A stretch of DNA of 64,000 bases from DASUPK01 sp963763955 (GCA_963763955.1 CAVXQP010000030.1:150877-214876), one strand, 5' to 3'. Shown: positions 28,716 through 37,997, counted from the first letter of the stretch. Notes: a model not told the origin generated them from the sequence alone. Translations and numbers: made by a program.

Positions 28716-30444
28716 CCTTCTTCTTGGGCGAGCTCTTCGAGCTGGACTTCGGCGCAGCCTTGCGCTTCTTCGGCGCCGAGTAGGGCGTCGGCGTCACCTC
28801 GCCCGGCTGGACGCCGGTGCTCACCGTTCCGCCGCTCGGGACGCAACCGCTCGGGGCGCCCGGATCGTCGATGCCGTCGCCGTTCGCGTCGCAGGTCGAC
28901 GGCTCAACCCCGGTCGTGACCGGACCGGTCTGCGCCGGAGCTGTGGGCTGGGAGTCGCTGTTGGCCACCGCGTGCTTGTGGCGCTTGTGCTTGCCGGTCG
29001 CGGAGGCTGTGGTGCCACCGGTCTGCGAGCCGGTCGACGCGATGGGATCGGTCGTCTGGGGAGGGACCGTGACAGTGACGGGCGGCGGCGTGGTGGCGGC
29101 GACTGGAGGTGTCGTCGCGGGTGTGGCCGGCGGGGTCGCCGCCTGGGTGGGTTCGGCCTTCGCCGCTGTGGCGGGTGGAGTCTTGTGGATCTGCCGCGTC
29201 TTCGACTGCTGCGGCTTGCTTGCCGGATGATGGTCCGAGACGTTCTGGATCTCCGCGGCCCCGCCGGCGATGATCGCCGCCGTGGCGAGCCCGGCAGCCG
29301 CCTTCGTCCCGATCGCGGCCGCAGCACCACCCGCAATTGCGGCTCCGCCACCGGCGGCCGCACCGCCGGCTGCCGCGGCACCGCCGATCGCGGCCGTGCT
29401 CCCGGCCGCCGCAGCGCCAGCTCCGGCAGCTCCCGCACCGGCTGCGCCCGCGGCACCGGCCGCTCCGGCACCAGCGCCGGCCGCCCCGGCTCCCGCCGCA
29501 CCGGCACCGGCTCCCGCGCCCGCGCCGGCCGCAGCGCCGCCCCCGCCGCCCGCGCCGGCAGCGGCTCCGCCGCCACCGCCGCCGAAGATGCCGCTGAGCT
29601 TGGCCAGCAGCGCGCCCTTGAGAATGAGCAGCGGGCCCGCTGGGAAGATCGCGGCGAGCGCCTTGGTGTCGGAGCGAAGCTGAGTTCGGAACTCGCGGCA
29701 GGGATCGCACGCCTTGAGGTGGCGGCGAGCCGGCCCCGAGACCTTTGCGATTCCCTCGGCAGCCTCGGCGAGCTCGAGCCGGACCTCGTCGCAGGTGAGC
29801 TGGCGGGACTGGCTCGACTCGGCGAGCGCGATGCGGGCCCGGACCAGCAGGCTCTTCACGCCCGGCACGGTCGTGTCCATCGCCTGGGCGATCTCCTCGT
29901 AGCTCATCGCGTCGATCTCGCGGAGCAGGAGCGCCGAGCGCTGGGTCTCGGGCAGCTGGCCGACGTCGGAGAGCAGGTTGCGGAACTCCTCGCGATTCTG
30001 GACGCGCTCCAGGGTGGTCACCCCGTTCATATGGGGGTGGGTGTCCATCGTGTCCTGCCCGTCGGCGGTCGGCTTGCGAAGGTGGTTGAGGCAGCGGTTG
30101 CGGGCGATCCGGTAGAGCCATGGCCGCACCGCGATCGGCCGCTCGTCGGCGACCATCGCGTTGTAGGCGGCGACGAAGACCTCCTGGAGCACGTCCTCGG
30201 CGTCCTCGGTCGAGCCCAGCATCTGGCGGCAGAAGCCCAGCAGTCGCGACTGGTAGCGCTCGACCAGTGAGTCGAAGGCGTGCTGGTGGCCCTTGCGGGT
30301 CAGCGCGACCAGGTTCGCGTCGTCTTGGAAGCGAAGGAGGGGCGAGCGCCGGGCGAAGAGCCCGCGTCGCTGTGCGTGTGTGAGTGTTGAGGCTTCCAAG
30401 ACCGGGGGGACTTTGGAGCGGCTCTCTCCCTGCCAACGAAACAC
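28702..30444 (-). CDS. ECF sigma factor fused to zinc-finger, Gly/Ala membrane-like and extracytoplasmic tail
   Basis: A 580-residue fusion. Residues about 45-110 are sigma region 2 (FDSLVERYQSRLLGFCRQML, EDVLQEVFVAAYNAM), and 160-215 are region 4 (LPETQRSALLLREIDAMSYE, then GVKSLLVRARIAL). Next is an anti-sigma-type zinc finger, LTCDEVRLELAEAAEG with RRHLKACDPCREF (HxxxCxxC). Then comes a very long Gly/Ala-rich low-complexity segment, a Pro/Thr-rich tract, a calcium-loop-like DANGDGIDDPG, and a basic Lys-rich end. This puts sigma and its putative membrane-linked inhibitor in one chain. GTG 30444 is the assumed start. Confidence 0.85.
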   Translation of the reverse strand: MFRWQGESRSKVPPVLEASTLTHAQRRGLFARRSPLLRFQDDANLVALTRKGHQHAFDSLVERYQSRLLGFCRQMLGSTEDAEDVLQEVFVAAYNAMVADERPIAVRPWLYRIARNRCLNHLRKPTADGQDTMDTHPHMNGVTTLERVQNREEFRNLLSDVGQLPETQRSALLLREIDAMSYEEIAQAMDTTVPGVKSLLVRARIALAESSQSRQLTCDEVRLELAEAAEGIAKVSGPARRHLKACDPCREFRTQLRSDTKALAAIFPAGPLLILKGALLAKLSGIFGGGGGGAAAGAGGGGGAAAGAGAGAGAGAAGAGAAGAGAGAAGAAGAAGAGAAGAGAAAAGSTAAIGGAAAAGGAAAGGGAAIAGGAAAAIGTKAAAGLATAAIIAGGAAEIQNVSDHHPASKPQQSKTRQIHKTPPATAAKAEPTQAATPPATPATTPPVAATTPPPVTVTVPPQTTDPIASTGSQTGGTTASATGKHKRHKHAVANSDSQPTAPAQTGPVTTGVEPSTCDANGDGIDDPGAPSGCVPSGGTVSTGVQPGEVTPTPYSAPKKRKAAPKSSSKSSPKKKVRRR

Positions 30445-30580
30445 CGTAGCAGCGGTGCGGTTGCGCTCGCGAGGGGCTTAATGCCCACAAAATCCCACTA
30501 TTACGCGGGCGGTTCGACCGCTATTTGCGGGGATCTCTCCTGGACCCAGCGTGATTATGGGCGACGGCCCTAAGGCTTCC

Positions 30581-32092
30581 CTAAGCGGCCTGGAGCTCGG
30601 CCGATTCGGCCTCGACGCCGACGGGAGCCCCCTCCTCGATCTCGGCCTCGACCTCCTGCGCGGTGGGGGAGCGCAGGACGAAGAGGGCGATCAGGATCCC
30701 GACCGCCGCGGCGCCGGCGGCGATCAGGAAGGCGACGTGGTAGCCGCCGCTGAGCGCCGAGGTGACCGACTCGCCCGCCGACTCGAGGGAATTGGTCCGG
30801 TCGGTGGCGATCGTGCCGAGCGCGGCCAGTCCGACCGCGGCCGAGAGCTGGATCGAGACCTGGATGGTCCCCGACGCCAGGCCGGCGTCGGCGGCCGGGA
30901 CGTCCTCCAGCGCGATCATCATCAGCGGCGGGTTGGCGGCGCCGAAGCCGATTCCGAGCAGCGCCAGCCCGGCGAACATGACGGGGAAGTAGGGGGTGTG
31001 CTCGCCCGCCTGCGAGAAGATCAGCAGTCCGGCGACTCCGCTGGCGATGCCGCCGACCAGGGTCCGCTTGGGACCGAAGCGCGCCACGAGACGGGCCGAG
31101 ATCCCGGCGGACATCGCAGCGAGGGCGACGCTCATCGCCATGAAGGCGAGCCCGATCTGGATCGCGTCGAAGCCGCGCACGTGCTCGAGGTAGAGCGCGC
31201 CGAGGAAGAAGGTGGAGAAGGCGCCCGTCACCAGGAACCCGCGAACCAGGTTCGAGGCCACCAGGCTGCGCTCGCCGAGGATGCGAAGGGGCATGATCGG
31301 ATTCCTGGTGCGGGACTCGAAGGCGACGAAGGCGGCCAGCAGGGCGAGCGAGGCGCCGATCACGCCGAGGGTCCTGCCACCGGTCCAACCCCACTCGGGG
31401 ATCTTGATCAGGGCATAGATCCCGATGATCGACGCGGCGGTGACCAGGATCGAGCCCAGCCAGTCGATGCCCTCGGCCACGCCCAGGCCCTCGTTCTCGA
31501 CGATCAGCCTGCGGCCGAAGAAGAACGCCGCCGCGCCGATCGGCAGGTTGACGAAGAAGATCCAGTGCCAGTTGATCGCCTGGGTGAGGATCCCGCCGAG
31601 CAGCAACCCGAGCGAGGCGCCACCCGCAACGACGAAGGTGTAGGCGCTCATCGCCTTGGCGCGGTCGCCCGCCTCGGGAAACTCGACCGAGATGATCGCG
31701 ACGACGACCGCCGAGGTCAGTGCGGCGGCGGCGCCCTGGGCGAAGCGCGCCCCGATCAGCATCGCCTCGCTCTGGGCGAGGCCGCAGATCATCGAAGCGA
31801 CGACGAAGGAGGCGAGGCCGATGAGGAAGATGCGCTTGCGGCCGAAGAGGTCGCCGAGCCGGCCGGCGAGCAGCAGCAGGCTGCCGAAGGTGATCAGGTA
31901 GCCGTCGATCACCCAGGTCAGGCTCGACTGGCTGAAGTGGAGGTCCCGCTGGATGGAGGGGAGGGCGACATTGACGATCGTCGTGTCGAGCACGATCATC
32001 AGCTGCCCGAGACAGACGACGAAGAGCGCGATCCACCTGGTGCGGTCGCTGCGAGCCGCTATTCTCTGAGTAGTAGCCTCCACGAGGATCAT
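30581..32092 (-). CDS. MFS drug transporter, DHA2/EmrB-QacA type (14 TMS)
   Basis: Proton-driven efflux pump family with about 14 membrane helices. Motifs: LDTTIVNVALPSIQRDLHFS (motif D1), AGRLGDLFGRKRIFLIGL (motif A), and the motif C-like GASLGLLLGGILTQAINWHW followed by FFVNLPIG. Start ATG 32092 or GTG 32083 is likely; the frame is open to 32161 but that crosses the operator and marR. It is divergent from a MarR-type regulator with three evenly spaced repeats between the genes, a classical drug-pump control arrangement. Exported compounds cannot be predicted. Confidence 0.9.
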   Translation of the reverse strand: MILVEATTQRIAARSDRTRWIALFVVCLGQLMIVLDTTIVNVALPSIQRDLHFSQSSLTWVIDGYLITFGSLLLLAGRLGDLFGRKRIFLIGLASFVVASMICGLAQSEAMLIGARFAQGAAAALTSAVVVAIISVEFPEAGDRAKAMSAYTFVVAGGASLGLLLGGILTQAINWHWIFFVNLPIGAAAFFFGRRLIVENEGLGVAEGIDWLGSILVTAASIIGIYALIKIPEWGWTGGRTLGVIGASLALLAAFVAFESRTRNPIMPLRILGERSLVASNLVRGFLVTGAFSTFFLGALYLEHVRGFDAIQIGLAFMAMSVALAAMSAGISARLVARFGPKRTLVGGIASGVAGLLIFSQAGEHTPYFPVMFAGLALLGIGFGAANPPLMMIALEDVPAADAGLASGTIQVSIQLSAAVGLAALGTIATDRTNSLESAGESVTSALSGGYHVAFLIAAGAAAVGILIALFVLRSPTAQEVEAEIEEGAPVGVEAESAELQAA

Positions 32093-32129
32093 CACTATAG
32101 CAAGGATAATCACTGAGTCAAGGATGATC
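32085..32129. promoter_or_regulatory. Three direct repeats at exact 18-bp spacing between MFS and marR
   Basis: AGGATCATC at 32085, AGGATAATC at 32103 and AGGATGATC at 32121: consensus AGGATNATC with starts 18 bases apart. The array overlaps the likely MFS start and promoter and precedes marR, as expected for a cooperative repressor site. Confidence 0.6.
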
Positions 32130-32149
32130 GGGCTACCATTGTGGGAGAG

Positions 32150-32585
32150 ATGACCACCCAAGCACCATCAGTCGCGGGGACGATGAATCTGTTGACCCGC
32201 CTCTCGCGGGTCACCTACCGCAGCGCTGCCCCGGAGCTGCTCGGCGTGAAGCTGAAGGAGTTCGTCGCGCTCACCTACCTGCGGGAGAGCACCCGCGCCA
32301 CCCAGCAGAAGCTCGCGAAGACGCTGATGCTGGACGCGAACAACTGCGTGATCCTGCTCAACGGCCTCGAGGAGAAGGGCCTGATCGAGAGGACCCGCGA
32401 TCCCGAGGACCGGCGCCGCCACATCGTCGCCATCACCCCCAAGGGGCGACCGGGCGCTCGAGAAGGCGGAGCAGAAGCTCGAGACCGTCGAGGACGACGT
32501 GCTCGGCAACCTGAGCCAGGACGAGCGCGACCAGCTCCGCGAGCTCTTAGCCAAGGCGCTCGAGGACCACTCGCTGGCGATCTAG
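32150..32585 (+). CDS. MarR-family regulator (one frame break)
   Basis: Winged-helix repressor divergent from an efflux pump. From ATG 32150 the sequence shows LLTRLSRVTYRSAAPELLGV, the recognition region STRATQQKLAKTLMLDANNC, and the wing LIERTRDPEDRRRHIVAITP. The frame breaks near 32450 in AAGGGGCGACCGGGCG. In the next frame the dimerisation helices continue as ALEKAEQKLETVEDDVL and DQLRELLAKALEDHSLAI with a TAG at 32583. The repaired length is about 144, normal for MarR. It most likely controls the divergent MFS gene and itself. Confidence 0.85.
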
Positions 32586-32628
32586 GCCGAGCTCGATCGC
32601 GGCGCGGACCTCGGCGCGAAGCAGGCCG

Positions 32629-32712
32629 GCCGGGGTGGCCAAACTGGTCTAGGCAGCGGACTTAAAATCCGTGGCCCTTCGGGGCATGTGGGTTCGAATC
32701 CCACCCCCGGCA
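32629..32712 (+). tRNA. tRNA-Leu (anticodon TAA)
   Basis: An 84-nt class II tRNA. Acceptor arms GCCGGGG and CCCCGGC pair perfectly, discriminator A at 32712. The anticodon loop CTTAAAA gives TAA at 32663-32665. A long variable arm (TGGCCCTTCGGGGCA) and the T loop TTCGAAT are present. The 3' CCA is not encoded. The tRNA ends one base before the stop codon of the convergent thiamine-binding protein gene. Confidence 0.96.
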
Positions 32713-33030
32713 CTACTCCTCCTTCAGCCGCTCCTCCACCGAGCGCACCTTGTCGGCCAGCGTCTGCTCCTTGTCGCGGCGCTCGTCGAGCTTCAGCACC
32801 GTGTAGACGCGGGGGAGGCCCATCTCGAAGGGCACGCGGTGCAGCTCGCCGACCACGGCGAGGATGTCCTCGGTCGATCCCTCGAGCGAGGTCCCCATCG
32901 CGTGCAGCTCGTAGCGGACCTTGTCCTGGGCGGCGAGGCGCCGCTGGATCTCGGCGATGTACTCGCCGGCGCTCGGGTCCGAGCGGCCCAGCCCGATCAC
33001 GGTGAGGTCGGCGGTCGCCATCCGCTGCAT
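32713..33030 (-). CDS. MTH1187-type thiamine-binding protein (UPF0045)
   Basis: A 105-residue ferredoxin-like small protein. DLTVIGLGRSDPSAGEYIAE, YELHAMGTSLEGSTEDILAV and VPFEMGLPRVYTVLKLDERR match the family pattern (alpha/beta fold with the conserved MGT and RV-x-T-x-K-x-DER). Members bind thiamine or its derivatives and may supply uptake systems. Start 33030 or 33021. The stop abuts the 3' end of tRNA-Leu. It is divergent from the NAD(P)-binding protein with a gap of about 32 bases, so the promoters overlap. Confidence 0.86.
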   Translation of the reverse strand: MQRMATADLTVIGLGRSDPSAGEYIAEIQRRLAAQDKVRYELHAMGTSLEGSTEDILAVVGELHRVPFEMGLPRVYTVLKLDERRDKEQTLADKVRSVEERLKEE

Positions 33031-33062
33031 GATGCCGTCGCGCGACGGGTATCGTCGGGCAG

Positions 33063-33701
33063 GTGAACGTCGTCATCGTCGGAGGACACGGCAAGATCGG
33101 CATGCGCCTCGCCAGGCTGCTGGCCGAGCGCGGCGACAGCCCGCGGGGGATCATCCGCAAGACCGAGCAGGCGCCGGACCTGGAGGCGATCGGCGCCGAG
33201 CCGATCGTGCTCGACATCGAGAACATCGATGACATCTCCGACGCGCTCGCCGGCTCGGACGCGGTGGTCTTTGCGGCGGGAGCAGGCCCGGGCAGTGGGC
33301 CGGCCCGCAAGCGCACCGTCGACTACGGCGGCGCGGTGAAGCTCGCTGACGCTGCAAAAGCAGAGGACATCAGCCGCTACGTGATGGTCAGCTCGATCGG
33401 GTCGAACCGGCCGGAGGCGTGGTCGGACCAGATGCGTCCCTACCAAGAGGCCAAGTCCGAGGCCGACAAGTACCTGGTGGCGAGCGGCCTCGACTACACG
33501 ATCCTGCGTCCCGGAGGCCTCACGGACGACCCCGGTACGGGCAAGGTCCAGCTGGGCGAGAGGCTCGAGTACGGCCAGGTCACGCGGGACGATGTAGCAG
33601 CCGTGATCGCCGAGTGCCTCACCGCCGACAATTCGATCGGCAAGGCCTGCGACCTGATGAACGGCGACACACCCATCGCTGAGGCGGTCGCAGCCCTGTA
33701 A
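33063..33701 (+). CDS. NAD(P)H-binding SDR-like protein (atypical SDR, NmrA-like)
   Basis: A 212-residue atypical short-chain dehydrogenase. MNVVIVGGHGKIGMRLARLL has the G-x-x-G-x-x-G dinucleotide loop; AVVFAAGAGPGSGP, YVMVSSIGSNRPE and YTILRPGGLTDDPGTG match the family that lacks a standard YxxxK pair and often acts in redox sensing or flavin-type reduction. GTG 33063 is the start. The reaction is unknown. Confidence 0.83.
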   Translation: MNVVIVGGHGKIGMRLARLLAERGDSPRGIIRKTEQAPDLEAIGAEPIVLDIENIDDISDALAGSDAVVFAAGAGPGSGPARKRTVDYGGAVKLADAAKAEDISRYVMVSSIGSNRPEAWSDQMRPYQEAKSEADKYLVASGLDYTILRPGGLTDDPGTGKVQLGERLEYGQVTRDDVAAVIAECLTADNSIGKACDLMNGDTPIAEAVAAL

Positions 33702-33744
33702 CGGAGGGATCTCCGGGCTGTACGGGACAATGGGGGGCTAACCC

Positions 33745-35442
33745 ATGTCTCATCCGCATCCACTCACCTGGCTCTACCGGAAGCTCGGGCGCCGCTACCC
33801 GGCCTTCTTCATCACGGTCGAGCTCCAGTCGGCCTTCCTGATCGCGACCGGGGCGGTGGCCCTGTTCAGCTTCTACTACGACGTCTCCAGCGGGGATTTC
33901 CTGACGATCCTCGCGATCACGCTCGGGCTCACCGCAGTCGGGATCTCCTTCACCATCTTCCGGGTGCTCAGGCGGCTGCAGCCGCTGACCGCCTGGATCG
34001 CCGGCTCCCGCTCCTCCGAACAGACGGCGGAGGCCTGGCACGCTGCGGTGAACCTGCCGATCCTGTTGATCCGCCGGGACTTCCTCGTTCCCGTCCTGGT
34101 CACGGTGATCACGGTCATCGCCTCGGTCGCGGTCCTCGACCTGAGCTGGCTGGCCTTCTTCCCGATCGCAATCGCCGCCCTGCTCACCGTCGCCTACGGG
34201 GCGACGCTCCACTACCTTGCCCTTGAGCTCGCCCTGCGGCCGGTCCTCTTCGACATCAACTCGAGCCTCGAGGTTCCGGTCCGGATCGATCGCCCGGTCG
34301 TGCCGCTGCGCGTCAAGCTGCTCGGCTCGCTGCCGCTGATCAACGTGATCACGGGCCTCGTGGTCGCGGCGCTGACCTCGAACGGCGGCGGTACCGACGC
34401 CCTGGGCATCAACGTGCTGATCGCCCTCTTCGTCTCCTTCACGATCAGCTTCGAGCTCACCGTGCTGCTCTCACGCTCGATCCTGCGGCCGATCGAGGAC
34501 CTCGAGGCGGCCACCGAGCGGATTCGCCAGGGCCGCTTCGACGAGCACGTCCCGGTGACGACCTCCGATGAGTTCGGCGAGCTCTCCTCGGCCTTCAACC
34601 AGATGGTCGACGGGCTGGCGGAGCGCGAGCGGCTGCGCGCGGCCTTCGGCACCTACCTGGACGAGGAGGTCGCCCAGCACCTGATCACCGAGGACTTCGA
34701 GCCGCACGGCGAGGAGGTCGAGGTCTCGCTGGTGTTCTGCGACGTCCGCGACTTCACCACGGCGGCGGCCGAGTCCTCGGCCTCCGAGGTGGTGGCGCGC
34801 CTCAATGAGCTCTTTGAGTGCATCGTCCCGATCGTCGCCCGCCACCGTGGTCACATCGACCAGTTCATCGGCGACGGAGTGCTCGCCGTCTTCGGGGCGC
34901 CGGAGCGCATCCCGCGGCACGCCGACCGCGCGGTGCAGTGCGCCGTGGAGATCGCCCGGACGATCAACAGCCGGCGACCCGGCGACTTCGAGGTGGGCGT
35001 GGGTGTCAACTCCGGCAGCGTCGTCGCGGGCGCGATCGGGGGCGCCGGGCGGCTCAACTTCAGCGTTATCGGCGACGCCGTCAACCTCTGCTCCCGGGTG
35101 GAGGCCGCGACCCGCGAGACCGGCGACCCGGTGCTGATCACGGCGGCCACCCGCGAGCAGCTCTCCGAGACGATCGAGGTGGAGTCGCGGGGCGAGCGCC
35201 AGATCCGCGGTTACGAGCGGAAGGTGGAGCTATTCGCGCCGCTGGTCCCGATCGCCATCATCACCGGGCCGGGTGAGGACGTCAGCGACCCGCTCGGCGA
35301 CCCGGTGGTCGGCGGGCTCGGCCGCGCGCCGGAGCCGGGCGACGGCCTCGGTCGCCGTGCCCGCCCGGGTCCGGGCGTCGGCAGGGCCCGTACCAGCCAG
35401 GACCGCGGCCTCGGCAGCACTCACACCCTGCCGGGGTCCTAG
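33745..35442 (+). CDS. Membrane-bound class III adenylate/guanylate cyclase with HAMP domain
   Basis: A 565-residue protein. About six hydrophobic segments fill the first 220 residues, then a HAMP region (SILRPIEDLEAATERIRQGR) and a class III catalytic domain. Catalytic features: VSLVFCDVRDFTTAAA (first metal Asp), DQFIGDGVLAVFGAP (second metal Asp), VGVNSGSVVAGAIGGAGRLN and VIGDAVNLCSRVE (transition-state Asn/Arg region). A Pro/Gly/Arg-rich tail of about 50 residues follows. The product is probably cAMP, but the base-specificity residues were not aligned. The start is ATG 33745. Confidence 0.88.
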   Translation: MSHPHPLTWLYRKLGRRYPAFFITVELQSAFLIATGAVALFSFYYDVSSGDFLTILAITLGLTAVGISFTIFRVLRRLQPLTAWIAGSRSSEQTAEAWHAAVNLPILLIRRDFLVPVLVTVITVIASVAVLDLSWLAFFPIAIAALLTVAYGATLHYLALELALRPVLFDINSSLEVPVRIDRPVVPLRVKLLGSLPLINVITGLVVAALTSNGGGTDALGINVLIALFVSFTISFELTVLLSRSILRPIEDLEAATERIRQGRFDEHVPVTTSDEFGELSSAFNQMVDGLAERERLRAAFGTYLDEEVAQHLITEDFEPHGEEVEVSLVFCDVRDFTTAAAESSASEVVARLNELFECIVPIVARHRGHIDQFIGDGVLAVFGAPERIPRHADRAVQCAVEIARTINSRRPGDFEVGVGVNSGSVVAGAIGGAGRLNFSVIGDAVNLCSRVEAATRETGDPVLITAATREQLSETIEVESRGERQIRGYERKVELFAPLVPIAIITGPGEDVSDPLGDPVVGGLGRAPEPGDGLGRRARPGPGVGRARTSQDRGLGSTHTLPGS

Positions 35443-35469
35443 CCGCCCGCGCCGGGAATGGAGGATCGA

Positions 35470-35502
35470 TGGGTCGCCGCCCATCCGGGAGGCGACGACC
35501 CA
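35470..35502. terminator. Hairpin after the cyclase gene
   Basis: TGGGTCGCCGCC, a 9-base loop, GGCGACGACCCA: a 12-bp stem with one mismatch, 28 bases after the cyclase stop. No T run follows directly, so it may be a factor-aided terminator. The gap to 35599 holds no other feature I can support. Confidence 0.5.
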
Positions 35503-35599
35503 CAGAACCCCCTATTTCCGAATACCCCTGACCACGTAAATGACTATCGGTCAGCGGCGGGGCCCCTCGCTACCCCTCAATTCGGTAAATCACAGCTCT

Positions 35600-36340
35600 A
35601 TGGCGATACCCGATGACGCGCTGGACACGCTCTACCACGGGCCGCTCGAGGAGTTCACGGCGGCGCGGAACGAGCTCGCAAAGTCCCTGCGCGGCGATGG
35701 TGACGGGGCGGCGGCCGACGAGCTCAAGGGCCTGCGGAAACCGAGCCGGGCCGCCTGGCTCGTCAACCAGCTCGCGGTGCGGAAGCCGGACGAGGTCGCC
35801 GACCTGCTCGAGGTGGGGGAGGAGCTGCGGGCGGCCCAGGAGGAGATGCTGGCCGGCTCGACCGACCGCGAGAGGTTGCGCGATCTGGCGCGGCGCGAGC
35901 AGGAGGCGGTCGACACGCTGCTGCGGACCGCCGAGGCGATCGGCCGCGAGCACGGGGTGGGGGAGCAGATCCTCACCCGGGTTGGCGAGACCCTGCGGGC
36001 GGCGGCCGGCGATCCCGAGGTGGCGGAGGCGATCCGGCGCGGACGTCTCACCCGTGAGCAGCGCGCGGCGTCGATCGGGCTGGTCGGCTCGGCCGCGCCC
36101 GCCGCACCGGCCACGCGAAAGAAGGGCAAGGACCGGGAGGCGGCCGAGCGCCGCTCCCGCCAGCAGCAGGCGAAGCGCCGCAATCAGGCCGACCGCAAGC
36201 TCGCCGCCGCCGAGAAGCGGCTCGACCGCGAGCGGGCCAAGCTCGAGCGCGCCCGGGAGTCGGTGGAGGAGGCCGAGCGGAGCGTCCACGCCGCCGAGCT
36301 CGACGCCCGTGCCGCCCGCCGCGAGCTGGACGAGATCTAG
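35600..36340 (+). CDS. Conserved hypothetical coiled-coil protein
   Basis: A 246-residue soluble, highly charged protein. The N-terminal half has ELKGLRKPSRAAWLVNQLAV and a helical Glu/Arg-rich region, and the last 100 residues (from TRKKGKDREAAERRS) are a long basic coiled coil, ending VHAAELDARAARRELDEI. Similar proteins are common in actinobacteria without known function. ATG 35600 is used. It is followed 16 bases later by the ThDP enzyme. Confidence 0.62.
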   Translation: MAIPDDALDTLYHGPLEEFTAARNELAKSLRGDGDGAAADELKGLRKPSRAAWLVNQLAVRKPDEVADLLEVGEELRAAQEEMLAGSTDRERLRDLARREQEAVDTLLRTAEAIGREHGVGEQILTRVGETLRAAAGDPEVAEAIRRGRLTREQRAASIGLVGSAAPAAPATRKKGKDREAAERRSRQQQAKRRNQADRKLAAAEKRLDRERAKLERARESVEEAERSVHAAELDARAARRELDEI

Positions 36341-36356
36341 CGCTAGTCTCGCCTCG

Positions 36357-37997
36357 ATGGCGACGGAGCAGGTCGATCAGAAGACGGCGGTCCACGGCGG
36401 CCGGTTGGTCGCCCAGGCGATCAAGAGCCGCGGCGCCTCGAAGCTCTTCAGCCTCTCCGGAGGCCACCTCTTCTCCATCTACGACGGCTGCAAGGAGGAG
36501 GGGATCGAGGTCGTCGACACCCGCCACGAGCAGTCCGCCGCCTTCGCCGCGATCGGCTGGGCCAAGGCGACGCGCGAGCCGGGGATCTGCGCACTCACCG
36601 CGGGGTGCGGCGTCACCAACGGGATGAGCGCGATCGCCTCCGCGCAGGCCGACGGCGTGCCGCTCGTCACTCTCGGCGGCCGGGCGCCGGAGATGAGGTG
36701 GGGGATGGGCTCGCTCCAGGAGATCGACCACCTGCCCTTCGTCAAGCCTCTGGTGAAGTCGGCGATCACCGTGAAGGATCCGGCGAAGATCGCGCGGACC
36801 ACCGCGGAGGCGATCGACACCGCCGCCGAGCCGCCATTCGGCCCGACCTTCGTCGACTATCCGCTCGACGTCGTCTTCTCCGAGGCGGAGGCCGAGGTTC
36901 CGGACCCACCGGCCGTGGGCGAGCGGATCCCCGACGGTGTCGAGGAGGCGGCGAAGCTCCTGGCTGAGGCGGGACGTCCCGCGATCATGGCCGGCTCCAA
37001 CCTCTACTGGGCCCAGGCGGAGTCGGAGCTGCGCGAGCTGGCGGAGGCGCTCGGGATCCCCGTCTTCCTCAACGGCCTGGGCCGTGGCTGCTTCCCGCCC
37101 GACCACGAGCTCTACTTCTCGCGCGCCCGCGGCTCTGCGCTCAAGGGCTGCGACGTCGCGCTGGTGATCGGCGTCCCGCTCGACTTCCGGCTCGGCTTCG
37201 GAGGATCGATCGCCGATGACGCCAAGCTGATTCAGCTCGACTTCGCACCGTCGCGGTTGACCAAGACGCGCCAGCCCGATCTCCTCCTCACAGGCGACAT
37301 CGGCGCCGCGTTGACCGCGATACGCGAGTCGGTGCCGGCCGATCCCCAGCGGACCTCGACCTGGATCAACAGGCTCCGGAAGATCGAGGACGAGAAGCGC
37401 GCGGAGGAACAGGTTCTCCTCGACGACGACCGCTCGCCGATGCACCCGATGCGCATCTACAAGGAGCTCGGCGACTTCCTCGACCGCGACGCGATCGTGG
37501 TCGGCGACGGCGGCGACTTCGTCAGCTTCGCCGGGCGCGTCTGGGAGACCTGGGAGCCCGGCACCTGGATGGACCCAGGCCCCTACGGCTGCCTCGGCGC
37601 CGGTCCCGGACAGGCGATCGGCGCGAAGCTCGCCCACCCCGAGCGCCAGGTCTGCCTGCTGCTCGGCGACGGCGCCTTCGGCTTCTCCGGGATGGAGTTC
37701 GACACGATGGTCCGCCACCACCTCCCGATCGTCGCGGTGATGGGCAACAACGGGATCTGGGCGCTCGAGCACCACCCGATGAAGTTCCTCTACGGCTACT
37801 CGCTCGCCGCCGAGCTTCGGCCCGAGACGCGGTACGACGAGGTCGTCTCCGCCCTCGGTGGCCACGGCGAGCTGGTCCGCTCGCCCGGCGAGCTCCGCCC
37901 GGCGCTCGACCGAGCCTTCGCCTCGGGCAAGCCGGCCCTGGTCAACGTGCTCACCGACCCCGAGGTCGTCTACCCGCGCCGCGCGAACCTGGCCTGA
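36357..37997 (+). CDS. Thiamine-diphosphate-dependent enzyme (acetolactate synthase-like)
   Basis: A 546-residue member of the POX/AHAS-type ThDP family. The PYR domain is at the start with FSLSGGHLFSIYDGCKEEG and the catalytic Glu in DTRHEQSAAFAAIGWA. A central domain follows (AGRPAIMAGSNLYWAQAE), and a PP domain carries the ThDP motif as GDGAFGFSGMEFDTMV ending in VMGNN. The sequence LQEIDHLPFVKPLVK near residue 120 fits the oxalyl-CoA decarboxylase/2-hydroxyacyl-CoA lyase-like branch as well as AHAS, so the substrate is left open. A short GCCGG/CCGGC hairpin with TTTT in the loop lies just after the stop. Confidence 0.87.
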   Translation: MATEQVDQKTAVHGGRLVAQAIKSRGASKLFSLSGGHLFSIYDGCKEEGIEVVDTRHEQSAAFAAIGWAKATREPGICALTAGCGVTNGMSAIASAQADGVPLVTLGGRAPEMRWGMGSLQEIDHLPFVKPLVKSAITVKDPAKIARTTAEAIDTAAEPPFGPTFVDYPLDVVFSEAEAEVPDPPAVGERIPDGVEEAAKLLAEAGRPAIMAGSNLYWAQAESELRELAEALGIPVFLNGLGRGCFPPDHELYFSRARGSALKGCDVALVIGVPLDFRLGFGGSIADDAKLIQLDFAPSRLTKTRQPDLLLTGDIGAALTAIRESVPADPQRTSTWINRLRKIEDEKRAEEQVLLDDDRSPMHPMRIYKELGDFLDRDAIVVGDGGDFVSFAGRVWETWEPGTWMDPGPYGCLGAGPGQAIGAKLAHPERQVCLLLGDGAFGFSGMEFDTMVRHHLPIVAVMGNNGIWALEHHPMKFLYGYSLAAELRPETRYDEVVSALGGHGELVRSPGELRPALDRAFASGKPALVNVLTDPEVVYPRRANLA

